A DNA stretch of 64,000 nt from Sphingobacterium sp. ML3W. Its GTDB lineage: Bacteria; Bacteroidota; Bacteroidia; Sphingobacteriales; Sphingobacteriaceae. This document shows positions 52,636 to 59,320 of this stretch, piece after piece. The stretch is taken from contig NZ_CP009278.1 of assembly GCF_000747525.1 (NCBI RefSeq), forward strand, positions 496,001 to 560,000, written 5' to 3'. How positions within the stretch are numbered: the first letter of the stretch is position 1; every line of letters starts with the position of its first letter. A program made the translations under genes and the position numbers. Below the pieces are notes generated by a model. That model saw only the letters and a program-made list of their open reading frames with translations. It was not told the DNA's origin and ran no database searches.

Positions 52636-54768
52636 ATGATTATCTTAAATATCCTTACAGGTGCAGTTTTAAAAGAGCAAGGTGAATCAATTGGATTGCA
52701 CTCAAAGGCAACTGTAGCTCCTGTTGCAAAGATTAAGACCCATTTCAGAAACATCCACGACGATCAAGTGAGTGACGATTATTACTGGATGAATGATTTT
52801 TTCAGGAAGGGACCTGATGCAGATTTGGTAATCGATTATTTAAATAAGGAAAATGACTATACAGATGCTGTCATGGAATCAACCACTGTTTTGCAGGATC
52901 AGTTGTTTAATGAAATGAAAGCACGGGTCAAGGAGAAAGATGAATCTGTTCCCTATCTAAAAAATGGCTATTACTACTATACACGTACCGAAGAAGGACA
53001 ACAATACTTTAAGTTTTGTCGAAAAAAAGATAATCTCCATGCAGTGGAAGAGATGCTGCTGGACGTTGATAAAATGGCAGAAGGTTACCCTTATTATTCA
53101 GCAGTAGGATTTTCAATAAGTCCCGATAGTAAATTGATGGCTTTTGCTGTCGATACCGTATCGCGGAGAGAGTATACGATATATGTAAAAAACCTGGTAT
53201 CAGGTGAATTGTATAAGGATGAAATACCAAGGACATCAGGCAGCTCTATTTGGGCCAATGATAATAAGACACTTTTTTATACGGCAAAAAACCCGATTAC
53301 GCTATTAAGTGAAAAAATAAATAGGCATACATTGGGCACTGATGTCAAAGCCGATACGACTGTATATCAAGAAAATGATAATACCAATTATATTGGAGTA
53401 GGGAAATCGAAAAATGGAGCTTATATATTCATTCAATCCGAGGGCACGCTTTCTTCCGAAGTATACTATCTCAAGTCCGATGATCCTAATGGGGTTTTTC
53501 AAATATTCCAACCCAGAATAAAGGATGTATTATATCAGGTGACTGCTTTAGAAGATCGTTTTTTGATTATTACGAATGACGGTGCTAAAAATTTTAAAGT
53601 GATGCAATGCCCATTGCACAAAACCAATAAAGAGAATTGGTCGACATTTATAGCACATCGAGCTGATGTGCTATTGAGTGAAATTGATGAATTCAAAGAC
53701 TTTTTGGTCGTCTCAGAACGTAAAGATGGCTTAACGCAGCTAGCCGTTTATGATTTGAATAATAAAGGACAACATTATTTGGATTTCGGAGAAGTGACAT
53801 ATACCGTTTATCCGAGCACCAATGTCGAGTATAATACAGATAAATTACGCTATGGTTATAGCTCATTAGTTACCCCTTCTTCGACTTTTGAATATGATAT
53901 GAAATCAAAAGGAAGAAGTTTACTAAAACAGCAAGAAATCGTAGGGGGCTATGATTTAACGGCATACAAGACCGAACGCGTTTTCGCAAAAGCTAAGGAC
54001 GGAACAGTTATTCCAATTTCGATTGTCTATAAAGATGGTTTTAAAAGAGATGGGAAAGCACCCTTACTGCTATATGCATATGGTTCCTACGGTTATTCAA
54101 TGGATCCGACCTTCAGTAGTGCTCGATTAAGTTTATTAGATCGTGGATTCTGCTATGCTATTGCACATATCCGAGGAGGTGAAGAAATGGGAAGATATTG
54201 GTATGATGATGGAAAAATGATGAAGAAGATGAATACTTTTACAGATTTCATTGATTGCGGTCATTATTTAATCGATCAAAAGTTCACTAGTTTGGGACAT
54301 CTTTATGCCCAAGGTGGGAGTGCAGGAGGTTTGTTAATGGGGGTAGTTGCCAATCTAGAACCCGAGCTATGGAATGGCATCATCGCACAGGTGCCGTTTG
54401 TTGATGTCGTTAATACAATGTTAGATGATAGTATTCCGTTGACCACAAATGAATATGACGAGTGGGGAAATCCAAATGAAAAAGATGCTTATTACTATAT
54501 GAAAAGCTATTCTCCCTATGAAAATGTTGAGGAAAAGGCATATCCCAATATGTTGGTCACAACGGGACTGCATGATAGTCAGGTACAATACTTTGAGCCT
54601 GCAAAGTGGGTTGCGAAATTACGGAAGATGAAAACTGATAATCATGTTCTTCTATTAAAAACAGATATGGAGTACGGGCATGGCGGGGCATCTGGCAGAT
54701 TTGATTATCTAAAAGATATAGCCCTTAATTATGCTTTCCTGTTTGCATTGGAAAATATTGAAAAATAA
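52636..54768 (+). CDS. ptrB: Prolyl oligopeptidase family protein (S9A, oligopeptidase B-like)
   Basis: A 710-residue protein with an N-terminal beta-propeller (about 75-420) and a C-terminal alpha/beta hydrolase domain. The catalytic Ser is in GGSAGGLLMG, Asp in TTGLHDSQVQYFEP and His in EYGHGGASGRF. HDDQVSDDYYWMND at about residues 40-53 is the usual N-terminal signature of oligopeptidase B. There is no signal peptide, which suggests a cytoplasmic enzyme cutting short peptides after basic residues. The first codons (MIILNILTGAV) may be upstream of the true start. Confidence 0.88.
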   Translation: MIILNILTGAVLKEQGESIGLHSKATVAPVAKIKTHFRNIHDDQVSDDYYWMNDFFRKGPDADLVIDYLNKENDYTDAVMESTTVLQDQLFNEMKARVKEKDESVPYLKNGYYYYTRTEEGQQYFKFCRKKDNLHAVEEMLLDVDKMAEGYPYYSAVGFSISPDSKLMAFAVDTVSRREYTIYVKNLVSGELYKDEIPRTSGSSIWANDNKTLFYTAKNPITLLSEKINRHTLGTDVKADTTVYQENDNTNYIGVGKSKNGAYIFIQSEGTLSSEVYYLKSDDPNGVFQIFQPRIKDVLYQVTALEDRFLIITNDGAKNFKVMQCPLHKTNKENWSTFIAHRADVLLSEIDEFKDFLVVSERKDGLTQLAVYDLNNKGQHYLDFGEVTYTVYPSTNVEYNTDKLRYGYSSLVTPSSTFEYDMKSKGRSLLKQQEIVGGYDLTAYKTERVFAKAKDGTVIPISIVYKDGFKRDGKAPLLLYAYGSYGYSMDPTFSSARLSLLDRGFCYAIAHIRGGEEMGRYWYDDGKMMKKMNTFTDFIDCGHYLIDQKFTSLGHLYAQGGSAGGLLMGVVANLEPELWNGIIAQVPFVDVVNTMLDDSIPLTTNEYDEWGNPNEKDAYYYMKSYSPYENVEEKAYPNMLVTTGLHDSQVQYFEPAKWVAKLRKMKTDNHVLLLKTDMEYGHGGASGRFDYLKDIALNYAFLFALENIEK

Positions 54769-54816
54769 ATCATAACTAAAAAAAGCGCCTAGAGCGCTTT
54801 TTTTAGTTATGATTTA
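54766..54816. terminator. 51-base palindromic bidirectional terminator
   Basis: Bases 54766-54788 pair with 54794-54816 (core AAAAAAAGCGC) around a CTAGA loop, without mismatch. It overlaps the stop codon of the oligopeptidase gene and the last codons of the convergent 92-codon gene, so both ends are translated up to the hairpin. Confidence 0.85.
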
Positions 54817-55081
54817 GACTATCCATTCTTTCCTCTTGCTCTATTTCTCGAGAGTCAATTTGATGTTGTTCATAATTATCAATCGCAACCTTACTAGCTT
54901 TTTGAGAGACATAAATTGCGACAATTGCAATCAGTGTAATGAGCGCTATTCCCCAAGCATATTTTTGCTTATCTTGCTTGACTAACCAGTACATGAAAAT
55001 AAAGTATGGAATACCGAAAATGCAATAAAAAATAATACTTGGTGTGCTCATATGATGTTGTGTACTAATGGTGAACTTCAT
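54803..55081 (-). CDS. Small two-helix membrane protein, function unknown
   Basis: A 92-residue frame with two membrane segments (about residues 15-33, IIFYCIFGIPYFIFMYWLV, and 42-58, YAWGIALITLIAIVAIYV) and a charged C-terminus rich in Glu, Gln and Asp. The eleventh codon (ATG at 55051) is an equally good start. A TAATTTTG box (55100-55107, - strand) lies just upstream, supporting a real gene. No family recognised. Confidence 0.6.
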   Translation of the reverse strand: MKFTISTQHHMSTPSIIFYCIFGIPYFIFMYWLVKQDKQKYAWGIALITLIAIVAIYVSQKASKVAIDNYEQHQIDSREIEQEERMDSLNHN

Positions 55082-55099
55082 TAGATCACCGATGAACTA

Positions 55100-55107
55100 C
55101 AAAATTA
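55100..55107 (-). promoter_or_regulatory. Candidate -7 box of the small membrane protein gene
   Basis: Reads TAATTTTG on the - strand, matching TAnnTTTG, 18 bases upstream of the longer start at 55081. Confidence 0.4.
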
Positions 55108-55354
55108 TCTAATTTTAATGACAATACTAAAAGTTTCTATTTCTTTATTTTCTACGTCATTGATGGTAAGTTATTAATGAATTTAGATTTTTGTTAGCAT
55201 ATTGATTTTTTTAGTAATCACTAATTTATTGTATAAATGTCATTTAAGTATTTGATTTATAGTTTGTATACTTGTAATGTTTATGTTTTTAGTGTTATTT
55301 GTCATTTTATAAAAAATGCGCGTAATTATTGCAGAAAAGAAAAAAATTATTTTA

Positions 55355-55362
55355 TACATTTG
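55355..55362 (+). promoter_or_regulatory. Candidate -7 box of the GNAT-argG-argC transcript
   Basis: TACATTTG matches TAnnTTTG. Initiation here would give a leader of about 290 bases that includes the possible arginine-rich leader peptide. The nearest upstream TTG (55329-55331) is 23 bases away, the same distance as for the argD box at 13547. Confidence 0.4.
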
Positions 55363-55394
55363 TACAGTCACATAACGAAGACGATAAAGAAGAA

Positions 55395-55529
55395 ATGAAG
55401 AATAACAAAATATATAAGTTCTCAATACCACATGCTTTTCAAAAGTTTGTAGAGAGGGGTTATTGTTTTTTTATTTTTGTAGAAATTCCGGTTCTTCGCT
55501 TTCGACGACCTATACTACCTCGGGCTTGA
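55395..55529 (+). CDS. Possible arginine-rich leader peptide
   Basis: An ATG preceded by purine-rich sequence opens a 44-codon frame that ends just inside the loop of a hairpin. Its last eleven codons include four arginines (R35, R37, R38, R43; segment LRFRRPILPRA) written with CGC, CGA, CGA and CGG, codons that the surrounding highly expressed genes mostly avoid in favour of CGT and AGA. It lies upstream of arginine-synthesis genes. This is the pattern of a leader peptide used in attenuation, but translation is unproven. A start at the second box (55472) would leave the frame without its ATG. Confidence 0.35.
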   Translation: MKNNKIYKFSIPHAFQKFVERGYCFFIFVEIPVLRFRRPILPRA

Positions 55530-55552
55530 TATGAGGTAGTGACTTTTCTTTT
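55514..55552 (+). promoter_or_regulatory. Hairpin and T-rich tract after the leader frame (possible attenuator)
   Basis: ACTACCTC (55514-55521) pairs with GAGGTAGT (55533-55540) in an eight-pair stem with an 11-base loop that contains the leader stop codon, followed by the T-rich GACTTTTCTTTT. A second hairpin, ATCATC (55560-55565) with GATGAT (55572-55577), follows. The first resembles a weak intrinsic terminator. Confidence 0.4.
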
Positions 55553-55659
55553 CAGTAATATCATCAGGTCCGATGATGGCGCTCCACGATTTTATTAATT
55601 GTTTTTTCATAACAAAACGCAATTTCGATTGTTAGTTTTATTATTTGGGTCGTAAGTCA

Positions 55660-56376
55660 ATGACTATTTCAGAATTTTTAATTATTCCCGCAAAACCTGA
55701 GCATGTTATATATGCTGAGACGATTTGTAGTGAAATGTTCGAGTCTGCAAAAGCTCGAGGTACTGGCATTGCACGCCGCAAACCAGAATATGTTGCCAAT
55801 AAAATGATTGAAGGTAAAGCTGTTATTGCTTTACACAAAGATGGTCGATGGGCAGGCTTTGTCTATATCGAGACTTGGGGGCATGGAGACTACGTTGCCA
55901 ACTCAGGCTTAATCGTTAATCCTGAATTTCGTAAGGTTGGCCTAGCCAAAGCAATTAAAAAAAGAGTTTTCGAACTATCTCGAGAAAAATATCCTCATGC
56001 AAAGATTTTCGGTTTAACAACTGGTTTGGCGGTAATGAAAATTAACTCCGAACTGGGATATGAACCTGTGACCTATTCTGAATTAACGCAAGATGAAGAA
56101 TTTTGGAAGGGCTGTCAGAGTTGTGTAAATTACGATATCTTATTGAGTAAAGATCGTAAAAACTGCATGTGTACAGCCATGCTTTGGGATCCTGTCGATA
56201 AAGAGCGTGAATTGAAAGAAAAAATACAACGAAAAGCTGAAGCAAAAGAAAGATTGGAACGTATTACACAAAAACAATCTTTGTTAAAGCGTATTGAAGC
56301 AAAGTTATGGAAATCAGCAAAGAAGTTTGTTGCAGTCAATTTTCATAAAAGTAAAAAAGTAGTTAAGGAGTTTTAA
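55660..56376 (+). CDS. GNAT-family acyltransferase, probable N-acylglutamate synthase
   Basis: A 238-residue protein whose first 150 residues form a GNAT acyltransferase domain; the acyl-CoA loop is NPEFRKVGLAKAIKK at about residues 87-101. A Cys-containing segment (GCQSCVNYDIL, then NCMCTAMLWDP) and a Lys/Glu-rich helical tail follow. It lies 60 bases upstream of argG, and no other candidate for the first arginine step is in the window, so acylation of glutamate (acetyl or succinyl) is the likely role. The ATG at 55660 (MTISEFLIIP) is chosen over an upstream non-ATG start. Confidence 0.75.
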   Translation: MTISEFLIIPAKPEHVIYAETICSEMFESAKARGTGIARRKPEYVANKMIEGKAVIALHKDGRWAGFVYIETWGHGDYVANSGLIVNPEFRKVGLAKAIKKRVFELSREKYPHAKIFGLTTGLAVMKINSELGYEPVTYSELTQDEEFWKGCQSCVNYDILLSKDRKNCMCTAMLWDPVDKERELKEKIQRKAEAKERLERITQKQSLLKRIEAKLWKSAKKFVAVNFHKSKKVVKEF

Positions 56377-56384
56377 GTTTTTTA

Positions 56385-56392
56385 TATTTTTG
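56385..56392 (+). promoter_or_regulatory. Candidate internal -7 box before argG
   Basis: TATTTTTG matches TAnnTTTG in the gap between the GNAT gene and argG, 44 bases before the argG start. No good -33 TTG was seen. Confidence 0.33.
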
Positions 56393-56436
56393 TTGAAACC
56401 TCAATTAGAGGCTTATCAACGAATTAATCCAAAAAG

Positions 56437-57621
56437 ATGAAAAAAGTAGTTTTAGCATTCAGTGGCGGGTTAGATACATCATTTTGTTGTATTTATCTCA
56501 CACAAGATTTAGGTTTAGAAGTTCACTCAGTGGTCGTTAATACGGGAGGTTTCTCTGAAGAGGAATTAAAACAGATTGAGGAGCGGGCTTACGCTTTAGG
56601 TGTAAAATCGCATACAGCAATTGATGAAACAGAAGACTATTACCGCGAAACTATTAAGTATTTGATTTTTGGTAATGTATTAAAAAATGCAACCTACCCT
56701 TTATCTGTATCTGCAGAACGTGTATGTCAAGCAACTGCTATTGCTAATTATGCAAAGAAGATTGGTGCTGAATGCGTAGCACATGGATCTACAGGAGCAG
56801 GTAATGATCAAGTGCGTTTTGATATGATCTTTCATACCTTAATACCTGGTGTTGAAATTATAACGCCAATTCGTGATCTACAATTATCACGAGAAGATGA
56901 AATCGAATATTTAAATAAGCATGGTGTTGAATATTCTGCAGAAAAAGCAAAATACTCCATTAATAAAGGTCTCTGGGGCACCTCAGTAGGAGGAGCAGAA
57001 ACATTGACTTCAAATCAATATTTACCAGAGTCTGCTTGGCCAACCGCTGTTACTTCAACAGAACCTCAACAAATTACTTTAGATTTTGTTAAAGGTGAAC
57101 CAACAGCACTTAATGGCAATAAATTAGATGCGGTACGTGTTATTCAGGAATTACAAGCCTTAGCACAACCATATGGTATAGGCCGTGATATTCACGTTGG
57201 AGATACGATTATTGGTATTAAAGGACGTGTAGGATTTGAGGCAGCAGCTTCAGTGATCTTGATTAAAGCACATCATGCTTTAGAGAAACATACCTTGACT
57301 AAGTGGCAATTATCATGGAAAGACCAGATTTCAGGTTTCTACGGAAATTATATGCATGAAGGTCAGATGCACGATCCTGTAATGCGAGATATTGAAGCAT
57401 TTTTGTTATCGACTCAAGAGACCGTAACTGGACGTGTGATCATCGAATTACACCCTTATCGTTTTGTCATCATTGGAATCGAATCAGAGCATGATTTAAT
57501 GTCTAATAAATTTGGAACTTATGGTGAGATGAATGCAGGTTACACAGGTGACGATGTAAAAGGATTTTCTAAAATTTTTGGTAACCAAACTATTATTTGG
57601 CATAAAGTCAACGGAAAATAA
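56437..57621 (+). CDS. argG: Argininosuccinate synthase
   Basis: A 394-residue cytosolic enzyme joining citrulline and aspartate with ATP. The PP-loop motif AFSGGLDTSF is at residues 7-16, followed by HGSTGAGNDQVRFD, RDLQLSREDEIEYL and the SINKGLWGTSVGG segment. This matches the short bacterial ArgG type. It lies between the GNAT gene and argC, while the citrulline-forming enzymes lie 41 kb away at 13603-18436. A multi-hairpin gap separates it from argC. Confidence 0.96.
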   Translation: MKKVVLAFSGGLDTSFCCIYLTQDLGLEVHSVVVNTGGFSEEELKQIEERAYALGVKSHTAIDETEDYYRETIKYLIFGNVLKNATYPLSVSAERVCQATAIANYAKKIGAECVAHGSTGAGNDQVRFDMIFHTLIPGVEIITPIRDLQLSREDEIEYLNKHGVEYSAEKAKYSINKGLWGTSVGGAETLTSNQYLPESAWPTAVTSTEPQQITLDFVKGEPTALNGNKLDAVRVIQELQALAQPYGIGRDIHVGDTIIGIKGRVGFEAAASVILIKAHHALEKHTLTKWQLSWKDQISGFYGNYMHEGQMHDPVMRDIEAFLLSTQETVTGRVIIELHPYRFVIIGIESEHDLMSNKFGTYGEMNAGYTGDDVKGFSKIFGNQTIIWHKVNGK

Positions 57622-57666
57622 GCACATTTGCTCGCAAGCGTTTCTTATTTCTTTGCACAATATAGG

Positions 57667-57710
57667 AATGGATCCCAAAGTCACCAAAGGTGAAATAGGG
57701 ATCCATTTTT
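57667..57710 (+). terminator. Nested hairpin with T-run between argG and argC
   Basis: AATGGATCCC (57667-57676) pairs with GGGATCCATT (57698-57707); inside it TCACC (57681-57685) pairs with GGTGA (57689-57693). Five T residues end it (57706-57710). It looks like a terminator 46 bases after the argG stop. Two further small stems, CAGTAA/TTACTG (57721-57735) and TACTATA/TATAGTA (57751-57774), fill the rest of the gap to argC. Confidence 0.65.
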
Positions 57711-57803
57711 AACATCCAATCAGTAACATTTACTGTTGGAATAATAGCAGTACTATAACATCCATTGTATAGTAAAACCATCATCTAAACTAAATACTAA
57801 AAA

Positions 57804-58817
57804 ATGATAAAAGTAGGAATAGTAGGGTCAGCAGGATATACCGGAGGTGAATTATTACGTGTGTTGATCTATCATCCACATGTAGAAATCATATTTGCCA
57901 ATAGTGCTTCCAATGCTGGCAACAAAATCTATGAGGTACATAATGATCTATTTGGAGACACAGAGTTAACCTTTTCATCTGATTTTCATTCGGATATTGA
58001 TGTTTTATTTTTATGTGTGGGGCATGGAGATGCACGTAAGTTTTTAGACGCAAATCCAATAGATTCCTCCGTGAAAATTATAGATTTATCACAGGACTAT
58101 CGTTTAAAAGCAAATACCGAATTTCAAGGTAAACAGTTTATATATGGTTTACCAGAATTGAATAGAGATGCAATTAGATCTGCAGCGTATATTGCAAACC
58201 CAGGTTGTTTTGCTACTAATATCCAATTGGCATTACTGCCTTTAGCAAGTAAAAGCCTCTTACCCGACCAGATTCATGTACATGCAACCACGGGTTCTAC
58301 CGGCGCTGGACAGAAACCTGGTGCCACAACACACTTCTCGTGGCGAAATAATAATTTATCTGCTTACAAGTCTTTTGAACATCAACATGTACAAGAAATT
58401 TCCGAATCTTTAGCGCAATTGCAGCAGGGTTTTCTACCACAGTCCGAAAAGACATTATTAGAGCGTGCTGCCGAGAAAATTAATTTTGTGCCTCAAAGAG
58501 GCGATTTCACAAGAGGTATTTTCTCCGTTATTTATGTTGATTCTGACTTATCCGAGGAAGAAGCTTATGAGTTATATGAAAGTTTCTATAACGAACACCC
58601 ATTTACACATGTCAGCCGTAAGAATATCGATTTGAAACAAGTCGTTAATACCAATAAAAGTATTATTCACCTCGAGAAACATGGAGATAAGTTATTAATA
58701 TTAAATGCGACAGATAACTTGTTAAAGGGTGCATCTGGACAAGCTGTACAAAATATGAATCTCATGTTTAATCTTGATGAGAAAGCAGGTTTAAACTTGA
58801 AGAGTGTTGGCTTTTAG
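57804..58817 (+). CDS. argC: N-acyl-gamma-glutamyl-phosphate reductase
   Basis: A 337-residue NADPH-dependent reductase of the third arginine step. The N-terminal nucleotide fold is KVGIVGSAGYTGGELLRVL, the catalytic cysteine is C135 in IANPGCFATNIQLAL, and FVPQRGDFTRGIFSVIYV and KGASGQAVQNMN are further family marks. The acyl group may be succinyl as for the other pathway enzymes. Last gene of this arginine locus; a strong terminator follows. Confidence 0.95.
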   Translation: MIKVGIVGSAGYTGGELLRVLIYHPHVEIIFANSASNAGNKIYEVHNDLFGDTELTFSSDFHSDIDVLFLCVGHGDARKFLDANPIDSSVKIIDLSQDYRLKANTEFQGKQFIYGLPELNRDAIRSAAYIANPGCFATNIQLALLPLASKSLLPDQIHVHATTGSTGAGQKPGATTHFSWRNNNLSAYKSFEHQHVQEISESLAQLQQGFLPQSEKTLLERAAEKINFVPQRGDFTRGIFSVIYVDSDLSEEEAYELYESFYNEHPFTHVSRKNIDLKQVVNTNKSIIHLEKHGDKLLILNATDNLLKGASGQAVQNMNLMFNLDEKAGLNLKSVGF

Positions 58818-58842
58818 ATAAGCCACTAATTCAGGATTATAG

Positions 58843-58876
58843 ATAAAAAGGCTTCGGAATTTTCCGGAGCCTTTTT
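58843..58876 (+). terminator. Terminator of argC
   Basis: GGCTTCGGAA (58848-58857) pairs with TTCCGGAGCC (58860-58869) with one G-T pair, preceded by five A (58843-58847) and followed by seven T (58870-58876). Confidence 0.85.
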
Positions 58877-59138
58877 TTATGGATTATTTTTGTATCGCTA
58901 ATTTGCAATGATTTGCTAAATCAATCGCCTTTATAAACCATCACCGAATTAAACCAATCATTACCTTAAATAAACGTCTGTATTCCTGTTTCTTAGGCGT
59001 AAGAATGACTTTGGACTTCAATATTTGTCGATAGAATTTTCTGAAAAGCTGTTTAAGCAGCTCGAGGAGATACTCTTTCCCATACTTAAATCTATTTGCA
59101 CTGAATAGTAATACATTATATGTATCACATAAAGTTTT

Positions 59139-59171
59139 GCAATCGATTGTTTCGATTACGCAATCGATTTC
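59139..59171. promoter_or_regulatory. Tandem LacI-family operator-like sites
   Basis: GCAATCGATT occurs twice, at 59139-59148 and 59160-59169, with centres 21 bases (two helical turns) apart, and a related TTCGATT lies between them. The core AATCGATT is a perfect palindrome and resembles the centre of LacI-family operators. The second site sits where the -33 region of the TAAATTTG promoter would be, so a bound repressor would block it. Confidence 0.5.
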
Positions 59172-59188
59172 GTTTATTGGCGGTCATT

Positions 59189-59196
59189 TAAATTTG
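59189..59196 (+). promoter_or_regulatory. Candidate -7 box of the susC-like gene
   Basis: TAAATTTG matches TAnnTTTG, 124 bases upstream of the start codon. No TTG stands at the expected -33 position, which falls within the second operator-like site. Confidence 0.42.
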
Positions 59197-59320
59197 ATTA
59201 TTTGTCATATTATTGTTTCCAACTAACAATTATTCACGCTTTAAAATAGCGAAGAGAGGTAACTACTATCCTAACCAATAGGGGTACTTCTTTAAATTTT
59301 TTAAGCCTAAACATATTCGG

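Larger units (their letters stand above)
55108..55659 (+). other. Long AT-rich leader/intergenic region before the GNAT-argG-argC genes
   Basis: This stretch between the divergent small membrane protein gene and the GNAT gene has no ordinary coding gene. It contains two + strand -7 boxes, TACATTTG (55355-55362) and TATTTTTG (55472-55479), a possible 44-codon leader frame (55395-55529), and two hairpins (55514-55540 and 55560-55577). The part from 55108 to about 55350 is AT-rich and shows nothing recognisable. Confidence 0.6.
58877..59320 (+). other. Non-coding upstream region of the susC-like gene
   Basis: This stretch has no plausible gene. It holds two LacI-type operator-like sites (59139-59171), a short inverted repeat ATACAT/ATGTAT (59111-59125) and a -7 box TAAATTTG (59189-59196), which would give a leader of about 120 bases. 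The first half shows nothing recognisable. Confidence 0.6.

Noticed and set aside
55329..55394. TTG-started longer version of the 66-codon frame before the GNAT gene
   Set aside because: It overlaps the putative promoter box at 55355. Only the shorter ATG frame is considered, and only as a possible leader peptide.
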